A stretch of DNA of 35,000 nt, from positions 15,001 to 50,000 of the forward strand of contig JAQGDQ010000420.1 in assembly GCA_030141605.1 (NCBI GenBank), in the 5' to 3' direction. The translations under genes were made by a program, and so were the position numbers. A model generated the notes under the pieces. That model did not search any database. It was not told where the DNA came from and saw only the letters and a program-made list of their open reading frames with translations. Within the stretch, counting starts at the first letter, position 1; the number at the start of each line of letters is the position of its first letter. This DNA is from Tubiluchus corallicola (lineage: Eukaryota > Priapulida > Priapulimorpha > Priapulimorphida > Tubiluchidae). This document shows, in pieces, positions 11,675 through 28,794 of the stretch.

Positions 11675-11807
11675 ATGGGCAAAGCAAAGCAGAAATTAGG
11701 TGGATCTGTTAGCAGAGTAACGTCTAGCCAGCAAAAGCAAATCAATCTTCTTACACGAGCTGGAATGACGTCAAAAAGCGATTCTCAACGTATTACTTTG
11801 TTATCTG
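11675..11807 (+). CDS. possible orphan first exon (weak)
   Basis: ATG at 11675 opens a 44-codon frame (MGKAKQKLGGSVSRVTSSQQ, then KQINLLTRAGMTSK...) ending at a strong donor-like CTG|GTAAGT; read through, it stops at TAA three codons later. An overlapping frame upstream (from ~11520, ending TAG near 11709) is also open for about 60 codons. No partner exon or family was recognised. It lies in the spacer of the inverted repeat, so it could be a decayed transposon exon. Confidence 0.18.
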
Positions 11808-12111
11808 GTAAGTAACCTTTGGCACAAGACTTAGTCGAAGGCAAAAAAGATTTAGTTGTTGAGAAAGCGAGTTTGCATTCAAATTACGTCATTTGGCCAT
11901 GCTTTGCTTTTTTGCAGCAGTAGAGCTGTTTTTGCGCTAGTTTGCTAAAGACACATCGCGTGGTATTTAATATCCTGCGTAGATGAAGCCATATTCGCAC
12001 GATTTTATAAGTGCATCTTCTCCTCATTAAGCCAGTTCGTATCCTTCTTTCCCTAGTCTTCGGAGAACCACAAGGGTATCCGCGATTAAGCAGAATTTCG
12101 TACCTCACAAG

Positions 12112-12494
12112 CTGGGGTGAGCATCGAAAATTCGAAATCGATTCGAACGAGTTCTTAACTTCGAATTCAATCCAAGCCTAAAATTATAGATTCGAATGAT
12201 TCGGCACTTGCGTTCTTTGTCATGAGAACGTTTGAAATATCAAGAAACCAGCACAATTTAACCGCGATTTCTGTGCACAAATCTTAAACAAATTACTGGT
12301 GTTTTTACTACAGAATAAAATCAAGTAATATGCACAATCTTTCTGATGTCGCTTTTTATTAGTAATTCGAAAAGGGAATTCGAAGCTGAATTCGATTCGA
12401 TTTGGCGATGAAAATGGTGAAATTCGGTTTGATTCGTGTTCGAAAGTCACAAATTCGACTCGAATTCGTTTTCTGGTAGAGAATGGTCACCCTG
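12112..12494. mobile_element. TTCGA-rich MITE with CAGGGTGA-type ends
   Basis: Inverted ends are CTGGGGTGAGCATC at 12112 and the complement of CAGGGTGACCATTC at 12494. Both subterminal zones are packed with ATTCGA, TTCGAA and GAATTCG words, a composition typical of some hAT-related MITEs. No target duplication is clear (flanks CTCACAAG and ACAATAAT). The 76-codon minus frame inside (SNRISPFSSPNRIEF) is a translation of these words. Confidence 0.6.
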
Positions 12495-13204
12495 ACAATA
12501 ATTGAAGAAGCAATGTTTATCAATAGGAGCTGCCGTACTCAAAGAAACCAGTACACAATCGCCATTAAAATCCAAGTTCGCACATCTTAGTCATACGGGA
12601 GAATAACGCTAACGAAAATGCGAATTTTTTACTTTTTGTGCAGAAAAACTACATAAGCAGGAGGATATGCATTTTTTCAGATGACAGACTTTACATTGGT
12701 CGTCTACTAATTACTACGATAGTGTGTTTGAGGTCTACGGTTAATCAGTCTACATGAGTACACATCTATTCACGTCATTGTTACACTGCCTGGAAGCCAC
12801 GTTCATAAAGACGGACAAATTATTACAACGCCACAGGCGCAGTTCCCACAAAGAAACAAACTAGGTGTATTTACTATAGCTGCAAACAAGATATTAATTG
12901 GATAAGGTATCCAGGTATAATTCAGTCTGGGAAGCGGGGTAAGAAAATCCATATCAAAAATGAAATCCATGGTAGAATTCTTTCTGCGTTACAATTTCCA
13001 CTTTTAATACGGCAATTGTTAATTTATTAGTTTGTGAGTGTTGTGAATTTTGTAGGCTACGTACACTGCCTTACAACCCGACAGATTAAACCTTCTTTAT
13101 TTCTATGTAATTCTCTTTGACAATTAGGTTAATTTTAGCAGTCACCGAGAAAATCTTTTTATTGTATTAAGATAGCCGTTTTTTAAAAGACAAAACTAAA
13201 TTAT

Positions 13205-13406
13205 AACTACCGCCGCTGTAGCTGTTGCTGTTGTTTTAATTATATGCAGCTCAAAGCACTGCCGGTAATAAATTAGCTGAGTCCAGATATGATAAAACTA
13301 CGTATAAATGCACAATGGTTTTTTCGTTAATATTATACTTTCTGTACCTTTGTGATTTCCTTAACTTTCTTTATCCTTGATGCCTGTAAACTCGGAACTT
13401 TGGACA
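13205..13406. repeat. diverged direct copy of part of the right arm
   Basis: About 200 bp resembling 13668-13886: TTGTTTTAATTAT..GCAGCTCAAA, CCGGTAATAAATTA, ATATGATAAAACT, ATGCACAATGG, TTCCTTAACTTT and GGAACTTTGGACA occur in the same order. Identity is clearly lower than between the two arms. The order is therefore unit A', B, A on the right and only B, A on the left, so the family may exist elsewhere as a tandem satellite. Confidence 0.75.
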
Positions 13407-14120
13407 ATACACTGAAAATGTTGTAGGAAGTCTGAAAATCTCTATTACAACTGATTTAAAATTGTTGTCTTAGTCATCAGTGTTTCCGAATGTATCTGCT
13501 ATACGTGTAGGATGCATTGTAACTAAAATAAAATTTCTGCCAAGCGTATTTTTCCAAGAAAATATTCCTCTCAGCACTTGCCAGGTATTGTTTCATCGAG
13601 CACGCCAACGATGCCCGCAAAGTGCATACTGGTTTGGCGAGGAATTGAATGCAATTAGATTTAGCAAGCTAATTACCGTAAAATTGTTGTTTTAATTATT
13701 GGCGGCTCAAACATTGCCGATAATAAATTACCTGAGCTCAGATGGGATAAAACTGCTTGATCAACGTGTATTGATGACATGCACAATTAATGCACAATGG
13801 GGCTTTTCCTCTGCCTGTTATGGTTTTCTTAACTTTATTCTCGGTGTATACGAACACAGTGCCTGGAAGATTTGGAACCTTGGACACCCTTTCGGGCTTT
13901 TAGCTGTATTTGATTAGAGATTCGCCAACTTTGTCCTTTGAGATGTGTCGTTTGATGAACATGTGTGCTATCTTGGAAACGCTGCTTTCCACACTAAAAC
14001 TAAAGTTTGTCTTATACAGAAATACACTACCTTCTAGTCGTACATAATTGAGGATAATCAAATGGAAATAAATACATGTAGAAAGAGTGACAGAGTAGCC
14101 AATCGTTGTCATCGTCATCA
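13407..14120. repeat. large inverted repeat, right arm
   Basis: Reverse complement of 10270-11011. The inner edge starts ATACACTGAAAATG at 13407; similarity continues outward through CTTTGAGATGTGTC, ACATGTGTGCTATCTTGGAA and GACAGAGTAGCCAATCG, fading into CAT repeats near 14110. A diverged extra copy of its second half (13205-13406) lies directly inside it. Confidence 0.88.
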
Positions 14121-14160
14121 TCATCATCACCATCATTATGCAACTGCTGCTGTTACTACC
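14103..14160. repeat. short CAT/CTG trinucleotide tract
   Basis: TCATCGTCATCATCATCATC then ACCATCATTATG and CTGCTGCTG at the outer end of the right arm, the shorter counterpart of the 10047-10267 tract. The poly-His frame here is its translation. Confidence 0.8.
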
Positions 14161-14889
14161 ACAACCATTATATTACTGCTATATATTACTACCGCCGACA
14201 ACACCATTACTACCCATACAAAACGTTTGCGACAGAATTATTGCCAACCTGAAACGGCATATCACTGTGCAATCATGTTTGACCATTTGTGACCTTGAGA
14301 CGACCTTTGACCTCCAGTTAACTACTTTCCATTCCCGTTTTCACGCGAAGTATTAATCGTAATAGGCTGCGTTTGACAAATAGGGTTCTACAAAGGCACT
14401 ACTGCTCAAGCTATTTCTGCTAAAAAGCAATATACTATTGCATTAAAGACAAATTTCATCTTCACCTTAACCATTTATTCAAGGTCACCCACTACAAGGT
14501 TACTGCAAGTTTGGTTGCTCAACTGGTTGGAAAATTGTTGATTAAAGTAACACAGAGACGTCCTGAAATTTGCAGAAAACCTAAACGCCACAGTAAATAA
14601 GCTGAAGTTCAAGTCTTTCACAGTAAAGCATATTGGAAAATCGACGGGAAAATTAGTGAAAACCACAAAAGTGTTTGCTCAAAAATTTCTGAACATTTGG
14701 TTGGCCACCATGTCACGAACAATGTGGCATTAAACATTCACCCACTTCAATAGTGAAAAAAAACAAAAAGTCACACAATTAGCGTAAAATTAAATACTCA
14801 GCAAGTTCACAGACGGAATTTTTTACATCGTATTTTTTACAAATTACTTCGTAATTTTTACAACTTAACTTTATGCCAATCGTCACTTT

Positions 14890-15185
14890 TATGGCTGAGT
14901 TGTTGCAGTCCGTGCTTTTGCGACAGAAGTTAAGCAATACTGAGCCCGAGCAGTAAACTTATAAGTGACTGCCAGGTTCAGTAATTGCCCTGTGTGTATT
15001 CATTTACCATCGTGATTCTAGCAGTTCATTGCAAACAGGAAAATCTATTCACAACTGAACGCGGCTTAAACACCTCGGCAGATTCGATATCTCATCTCAG
15101 ATGATTAGGCTTGAAATTGAGCCGAGTTCCAGTCCAGCCACAACCATCTATAAGACAGGCTTCAGCTGCTGGAGTTCGGTTGTGT
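14890..15185 (+). mobile_element. 5S rRNA-like SINE, copy 3
   Basis: GTGCTTTTGCGACAGAAGTT runs into AAGCAATACTGAGCCCGAGC and AGTAAACTTATAAGTGACTG, the closest of the copies to the 5S rRNA 3' half (AGTTAAGC, GGGCCCGG, AGTACTT, GTGAC). CCAGGTTCAGTAATTGCCC and TCATTTACCATCGTGATTCT follow as in copy 2. The region after ~15050 (GAGCCGAGTTCCAGTCCAGC, CACAACC) loosely matches the common tail. Confidence 0.62.
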
Positions 15186-17245
15186 GTGCCAGACCGATTC
15201 ACAGAACAAAAAGAATCTTAAAGAAATTGAATACGCAACTCCATATAATTCTTAATGATTAGAAATTTGTAAAACGCTTTCAATTTTTGTTTAGCCTCTG
15301 TTTTAGTGATTAATAGTCAAAGCTATAAAGGTGAACTTTATAGTCTACAAAGAAAACAGTTTATATTCAAGGCTCAGTAAATAAGCATCAAGTATGTCAA
15401 ATATGAGAGATAATTCGAGCAAACAACTACATGTAGTACTTAAACTAGACCAAATTCCAATAACAGCTGGTAATCGTAATGCAGTTAGTAAGGCATGTGT
15501 ACTTGCATATTTACGTCCAAAGTTGTTTTTCGAAGTCTACCAAGCATATTAAAGAGAAATATAATTAAGCCACTAGGTAAAAAATTTTAAAGTCGTTACT
15601 GTTCAGAATAGCTAGATAGATAAAAATTTGCCACGCACTGACATGTTGTCTCAAAAACTTAGCAGGTCTGGTCAGTAACAAAAAGTCCGAAGTTCAATTC
15701 TTGAGCGTGGCTACAGATTTTTTTCTTTTATTGCAAACATTTTACACACTTTATAGATTGATTCACAATATTCATAGATTAACTTGCAATTTCTATTTTC
15801 CAAATAAAATATTCCAAACTGATTCCTTAAATAATGCACACAAAATGAATACAGTTAGTTTATTGCTCGAAAATTTCTTATATAGTAAAAAGTTTTTGTT
15901 TTTTTAATTATTCGTCATCATCAGTGGTAAATTTTTACAAACATACAACAAGTTTATATAGGCAGAGCCCTACATGCAGCAGTAATTCTGTCGAAACGTT
16001 TGAAATGATTTTTTTGACGTGTGAATTAAAAGTTTTGATAAAGTTACAATGTTTAACTATAGATGTTTTTAAGTGCCTGTAATAAAAAATTTTGCCTTTT
16101 ATTCTTTTTTAAGCCATAACATTTCACACGTTAGTTTTGCTTCATCATAAAATAGGGTGCAAAGGTTTTCAATGTGTTTTAATTGCTATAGTTTCAAGCT
16201 TATAAATATTATACCAACAAGTAACGAGTATTTTTTACACTACACTGTATTTTATGTTCTTAGAAGAGCCTTGAAACAGCCTTGACAATCAGCAAATAAA
16301 ATGTTTACATGAAAGCAATTTGAAAATAAAATTTAACAAAATAATAAATCAATAATCGCAAATGAGGAAAACAAATTCTATGATCTTAACTTTCAGTATA
16401 TTAACACATATTCATTTAATTTTCACAGTTAGCTTTATAAAGAAACCAGCAGAAGTGAGTACTGAGTCTAGTAATTTATTTTACAAAGAACACAAAGCAG
16501 AAATACTACAGTGTGAAAAAATATTTTTCAAACAAATATGCCAAACTATGTTGACGTAAATATTTTATATCATAATTAAATAAACTCACCGTTTTAAGTT
16601 CTCATCATTACAGATCAGTGAACTAAATGCACACATAAATCATCCTTATTTATATACTGAAATCTTAAGTAACTCAACAGCATGACATATGTCCATATGT
16701 TTATATTAAAAAGATGTGTTTAAAGTGCAAATACAGAGCAAATCTTATCAACCCTTCAGCAAGTAAAATGTACAACACTGTCAGGTTATAACATCTTCGT
16801 GTGCTGATGTAATAACTCAGAGGGAAACCCCGCTTATGAAAATTTCTGTGCCTCACTGTTCATTAATCATATTATAAAGCAGGATGATCTTAATGGCCTC
16901 TCATAGACGCACATGCGGTATCAAGATTATTGTAAATATTTGAATTATATGAAAGCACGGCACCAACACACAAACCGGTGTAAATAAAGTCACGATATCA
17001 AATAAATATTTATCACAAACTTAATGGTTGTCAAGAAGACTGTAAGAGTCGTGGCCCAAGCGAAATATTAACTCAGTGAAAAGAAATATCAAGAGGCACT
17101 GTGTGGGCTTCAATGTGCAACACAATACATAAACAACCTTACTATTATTCACAGACTGAATCTCAAAACTGTAATTTAATGATGGAATGAAGACATGAAT
17201 AATGATTTTTCAAGAGAAAAGAATAAAATGTGAAAAGCCCAGATT
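15186..17245. other. AT-rich intergenic DNA
   Basis: Apart from the weak tRNA-like fragment near 15690 it holds no recognisable gene or repeat. Frames at 15701-15907 and 16362-16559 are AT-rich and lack any domain. Confidence 0.5.
15664..15716 (+). repeat. possible tRNA-like SINE fragment
   Basis: TTAGCAGGTCTGG resembles a Pol III A box and, about 30 bp on, GAAGTTCAATTC resembles a B box; GAGCGTGGCT and a T-rich run follow. The fold is not tRNA-like by eye, so this is a weak call. Confidence 0.3.
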
Positions 17246-17318
17246 GAGCCTGCATTTGAACCATGGATGTTTAGAATACAAGACAAATACCCTGAGCGTT
17301 AGACTTCAAAGCCACTTG
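17246..17318 (-). repeat. tRNA-derived SINE head or tRNA pseudogene
   Basis: On the minus strand, GTGGCTTTGAAGTCTAACGC (A-box region) and CATGGTTCAAATGCAGGC (B-box region) are ~73 nt end to end, with TAACGCTCAGGG in the D-arm position, as in tRNA-derived SINEs. Stem pairing is poor, so it is not a functional tRNA gene. The downstream TTTATTCTTTTCT loosely matches the flank of the 15664 fragment. Confidence 0.45.
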
Positions 17319-17485
17319 TGATCATCAAGATTTAATTCATCAAGCAATCCGATGTTTCAAAGTGATAATTTTCTCATGTTAATGTATTATTAACTGATAA
17401 AATTAATATTTTTGCATTAATTTAGGCGCAGGAGTTTGAAATAAGACCTCACACAACTATATTTTCACACTAAAAATTTATGAAA

Positions 17486-17491
17486 TTTATT
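17486..17491 (-). terminator. possible polyadenylation signal for ANKRD16
   Basis: AATAAA on the minus strand (TTTATT on plus), about 700 nt past the ANKRD16 stop and beyond the minisatellite. An ATTAAA variant sits nearer, at 17584-17589. In AT-rich DNA such hexamers are common by chance, so this is only a candidate for the transcript end. Confidence 0.25.
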
Positions 17492-17696
17492 TATGAATGA
17501 GTAAGTTTTATGATTTTTCACAGTCAATTTTTGAAACAACTTTATGAGTCCTTATTGAGCGCAGAATTGACCTTCTTCAGAGCTTTAATGAAATGAATTC
17601 TCAGATCAACTTTGTCTCGTCAAAATCTTGTGTTCACAACTAATGTCAGTAAAAGGACAAGGGAAAAGGGATTAACTGACCACACACTTTTATATA

Positions 17697-18194
17697 CTAG
17701 TTCCAGTTAAACCACAGTCACAGGTTCGAATGTAGGAAAGTGTTTAAAACTTCTAATGTGATATTTTTCAATATGGGTTTCTTTACAACATTTTTTACAA
17801 CAGAAATGTTACCACCCCCCTACGTCTAGTTAAACCAGGGTCACAGGTTCAAATGCAGAAAAGTGTTTTAAAGATTCTTATGTCATATTTTACAATGTGG
17901 GTTTCTTTACAGCATTCTTTACAACAAAAATGTTACCACTCATACTTCTAGTTAAACCAGGGTCACAGGTTCGAATACAGGAAAGTGTTTTACAACTTCT
18001 AATGTCATATTTTACAATATGGGTTTCTTTACAACATTTTTTACAACAGAAATGTTACCACCCCCCTACGTCTAGTTAAACCACGGTCACAGGTTCGAAT
18101 ACATGAAAGTGTTTTAAAACTTCTAATGTCATATTTTACAATGTGGGTTTCTTTTCACTATTTTTTTCACAATACAACTATTACCACTCATACG
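17697..18194. repeat. 123-bp minisatellite, four copies, abutting the ANKRD16 stop codon
   Basis: Four tandem units begin with a GTTAAACCANGGTCACAGG-type segment; the core GGTTCRAAT starts at 17723, 17846, 17968 and 18092, so the period is 122-124 bp. Other shared blocks are AGTGTTT, GGGTTTCTTTACA and TGTTACCAC. The last unit runs into the ANKRD16 terminal exon: its TACGTC ending is directly joined to the stop codon. GGTTCGAAT resembles the B box of tRNA promoters, so the unit may come from a tRNA-derived SINE. The array would be transcribed as 3' UTR on the minus strand. Confidence 0.9.
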
Positions 18195-25019
<6,825 letters not shown>

Positions 25020-25030
25020 ACCGAAATAGG

Positions 25031-26215
25031 CCTACAATAAAGTGTAAATTTTTAAATCGTAGTCATGGGGCCTAATTGAAATTACGATGTATAAAATAGA
25101 ATTATCCATATTTGGCATACAGCTATAACCATCTTTCAAACAATCATCATCTATTTTGTATATTTGTCCATTTTATTTATTTATTTATTTTAAATTTATT
25201 TCAGTACATAAAAAGTACCATAGAATAATAAACAAAGCATAGTTAAAATTCACAATTAAAAAATATTTCTACAAGACAAATAAATATTTACAAAAAGAAC
25301 AGAGAATTAGTATAGTAAGCTAAATTATGTAAAAAAAGGTTAGTAAGTGTATATTCCCAATATGGGCAAATATATTCGAAGTTAAAATGATATCAGTACT
25401 AAAATGAACAAAACTGCGTATGATTTCATTGCTTGAATTTAAAACTCCCTGACGAAGGCTAAAAGTTGTAAAAGTGTTTTTGCGTAAAATGAAGTTTAAA
25501 ATGATTACAGCCATTTTCTGCACATTTTGTGGCATTAACAGTAGTAGATAAAATTTACTGTTTCGCCTTATCAAATACATATCTTTATTTAAGCTGTTGT
25601 TAGCACTACAGTGTGACTATACACCATGGAATGTTAACGACAATAAGAATTATTAAAACTCGCAACTGTATTACGTTCAGAACCAGGGAGCTGCCATTTT
25701 GTTATTAAACTCCACAAAATACGGCGCGTTGTTAATATTACGCATTGCTTATGTTCACTTCAGTAACACTGTCATGATTAGATTGTTAATATTTTGTACA
25801 CTCATAGAAACCCCACATTTTTCCACAAAGTAATCGTAATAAAAATTGCGCAGTGTGCCTACTAGACGCAAGACGAACTCGTCTTTAAATTTTGTGTCTC
25901 CGTTACGTATTTTTGTCATTATAAAACTGCAGAAATTGTTGGTTTTTGTGGAGGAAAATAAAATAATTTTAATTGAGTAGTTGTTTGGTTTTGACCGAGC
26001 TTTGGCCCAAAGCATTTCATATGAAGTGCTTCTAATGTTGTTTAACCGGTTCAGTTCACTGCTTTCAATCAATATGGGTTGTTCCTATAATCCGGCAATG
26101 ATTTTAGTTTTAGAGATCTTGAAAACGAATAAAGATATATTATTTTTACATATACAAATGAACTATGAATGAATTTTTTATATTTAAATGAACTAGAATA
26201 TTTTTTTAATCCAGT
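25031..26215. other. region upstream of ANKRD16, no promoter recognised
   Basis: An acceptor-like TTTATTGTAG|GCC at ~25031 (minus) suggests a 5' UTR exon further upstream. A TTTATTTATTTATTTTAAA run lies at 25172-25193. Minus frames at 25320-25580 and 25755-26072 have no recognised domain. No TATA box or CpG-rich patch was seen. Confidence 0.4.
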
Positions 26216-26488
26216 TTAAAGTAAACAAAAAATAGTTACAGTTTTTTCAACCTGCAAGCAATGCAAAGCCATGCAGTCTATCACTGACATGTTTTTAAAG
26301 AGGCCATCTTCATGCATATATAAGTAGCAGTCATGTTTTTTTAAAAGCTGAATAAACGTGTCATGCAGCGCACAGTGCCCCATGTAACCACATCTCAGGC
26401 CGCCGTAACACAGCCTCGTACATACACATTCGGGATTTGCTTCTTTGAACTGTCTTGTCTTCCTATTATCACGATGGGACGTAACCAT
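26216..26488 (-). CDS. unrecognised 90-codon ORF upstream of ANKRD16
   Basis: ATG at 26488 (context CTAGGATGG) to a stop at 26216. The peptide is Cys- and His-rich in its middle (ECVCTRLCYGGLRCGYMGHC, then ALHDTFIQLLKKHDCYLY, DGLFKNMSVIDCMALHCLQ) and has a basic start (VTSHRDNRKTRQF). It is not a known zinc-finger spacing that I can name. Its codons are less AT-biased than the flanks. It could be a small gene, a first exon, or chance; no promoter, splice partner or homologue could be identified. Confidence 0.27.
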   Translation of the reverse strand: MVTSHRDNRKTRQFKEANPECVCTRLCYGGLRCGYMGHCALHDTFIQLLKKHDCYLYMHEDGLFKNMSVIDCMALHCLQVEKTVTIFCLL

Positions 26489-27823
26489 CCTAGCCAGAAT
26501 GGCCGCAAAACACTAACTTAATCAGAGGTCATTCACTCAGCTGCTACATGCAAAAACTTTCTGCTCTTTAAAAATGCTTTTGTTGTAATTATTGAAATCG
26601 TCTCAAAAGTCCGATTCCCAGACGTTTTCATTTTCAAAGAACTGTGCACGGAGAAAAATTGTAATATGCTTGATAAATATTATGTTTGAAAAATATCATA
26701 TTTTGATAATATCATAAAACAAGACTAATTGAATCCAGATCCAAATCTGCGAGTTTAACGCCCTGACCGTTTTACACCTCACTATACCTGACCGAGTGTG
26801 GTTAACTCATGGACATATTTGCAATTTATTATGCTCAGATGTGACTAAAATGTTACGACTTGAGAAACAAAGCCCTAATTTTCACGTTTTGACTCTTGTC
26901 TTAGACTTGCAAACAATACTAGTTTTTTTTTTATCTACACTATTATCTGAGCCTTTTCTCCACGTGTCTACCCTGCAAATTTCGCGACTCTATTTTTTAT
27001 ATAATTTTAGTCATTCAATGTTATGCATTTTTGTTCCTATCTCGGACCTTTAAAAAATCCCAGTTTTTTAAAACTCCAAGTAAACATGTACCACACAATG
27101 CATATTTGTGGAAAAAAATTGAATGACAGTCAAAAACTGGCCAGTGTTCAGTGTACTTGACCCTTTGACTGAGGTCAATGTTCACCACCATTTTCAATTC
27201 CATTACCCCTTATTTACCCAATAGGTTTCGTGTCTAGTCCTTTGCGTTTGTCAGTTCGCATGAATTAAAAAGTTGAAAACTGGATGTCCAGCATAATGAA
27301 ACGAAAAAAAAATCGGCGCATGGGTTCTCCTAGATGAATGATTGACGCTAGACGCTCGCGGATAATAACTTACTTAGTTACTACTGTGCAGGCGCATATA
27401 TTCTGCCTAGCTGCTTTGTGAAGCCAGATGCTTCAAACAATTGTCTGTGGTGGCAGTCGAAACATGTAAATGAAGAAGGTGTGCGAGAGCTGAAAACAGA
27501 TTAAACAGGCCTATAACCTTAGTTACGTGGAGTTGCATAAAGTAAACTTTTGCAAGTGATATTATAATTGCTTAGAAATCTATCGTTCTGTAAACATAAC
27601 ACTTTCCAGGTATTTTAGGTGTTCGTACGTCATTTCGCTAAATATTTGATTCAAAAATGAATGAAATACTGATACCAATTTACGATACAGTTTGAATTTT
27701 GTCATTGTTAGTAATCGCAATTAAATAAACGAGCTATTACCCGAATGTAAGCATTATCCAATCACCAGCGAATACGAAACCTAGGATGAAAAACAAGGTA
27801 AGAACTTGTCAACAAATATTTCG
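26489..27823. other. no gene found
   Basis: AT-rich. The frames at 26796-27053 and 27021-27203 have no recognisable domain. Confidence 0.5.
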
Positions 27824-28018
27824 TTTATTCATTCATTCATTCATTCATTCATTCATTCATTCATTCATTCATTCATTCATTCATTCATTCATTCATTCAT
27901 ACATTCATTTTTTCATTCATTCATTCATTTATTTATTTGTTCATTCATTCATTCATTTGTTTATTTATTCATTCATTCATTAATTCATTTATTCACTCAT
28001 TCATTCATTCATTCAATC
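27824..28018. repeat. (TTCA)n microsatellite with decaying edge
   Basis: TTCA units, pure for the first ~75 bp and then with TTTT, TTTA and TTTG variants. Scattered ATTCATTC words continue to about 28380. The Ser-Phe-Ile-His frames on the plus strand are translations of this repeat. Confidence 0.97.
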
Positions 28019-28427
28019 AGTCGGTCAATTATTTCTTCAGTTACAGATTACTAATTATTTCAGTTATTTTTTTCATTTACTCACTAATTTTATTAAATCA
28101 ATTAAACAGGCTGTCAGTCAGCTATCGATCATTTTGCATCAGCCATTTCTTCACTAGATTTTCACTCTTTTTTCATTCGTTCACCTCTCCTTTTTGGTTG
28201 TTGGTAATGTTCATCCTCCAATGTACATAGTCATTCATTTGTATAATCACTCATTCATCCTTTCATCCGTTTATCTAATCATTTATTTATCCTCTTATTC
28301 ATTCATTCAACCTTTCATGCATTCATTCAGTTATTTTTACCGTTTAGCCTCTTATTCATCCATTCAATCACATTTTCATTTACTAGTATTCGTTTTCATT
28401 TATATTTACTAGTTCATTTGTTTAGCC

Positions 28428-28786
28428 CAGTGATTCCCAACCCTTTTTGACCCGTTCCCCCCTTTTGAAGGCTGCTTATTCTCGTTCCCCCCTAGCCCAT
28501 ACTGATTGGTACTCATACTGAGAAAGAAAATGAAAATGAACCATAAGCCACTCAGTTATTAGAATAGTGAGTATATACATTTATCAAAAAACGCCGGGCA
28601 CAATCTAAACTAAGGAGCAAAACACGACCAAATTAATTTTTTCAGTAGTATGCTAGTAGTTTTTATCTGTAGTTTTTTCTCTGCTTTTCTACATATTTTT
28701 TATTTTTATTTTTCCACCCATTCGTTCCCCCCTAGAGGTGCCTCATCCCCCCAAAGGGGGAATTCCCCCCCGGTTGAGAACCCCTG
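28428..28786. mobile_element. hAT-like MITE with perfect 8-bp target duplication
   Basis: A 359-bp element with ends CAGTGATTCCCAACC and GGTTGAGAACCCCTG, the classic hAT CAGNGNTTCYCAACC terminus. It is flanked by exact GTTTAGCC copies at 28420-28427 and 28787-28794. The motif CGTTCCCCCCT occurs in both halves. No coding capacity is present. Confidence 0.93.
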
Positions 28787-28794
28787 GTTTAGCC

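Noticed and set aside
17246-17318. Functional tRNA gene
   Set aside because: A- and B-box-like words are present, but the acceptor and anticodon stems do not pair.
25172-26072. LINE 3' end with reverse-transcriptase remnants
   Set aside because: The TTTATT run and two ORFs suggested it, but no reverse-transcriptase motif could be read in any frame.
27786-28412. Four Ser/Phe/Ile/His-rich plus-strand ORFs
   Set aside because: They are translations of the TTCA microsatellite and its decayed flank.
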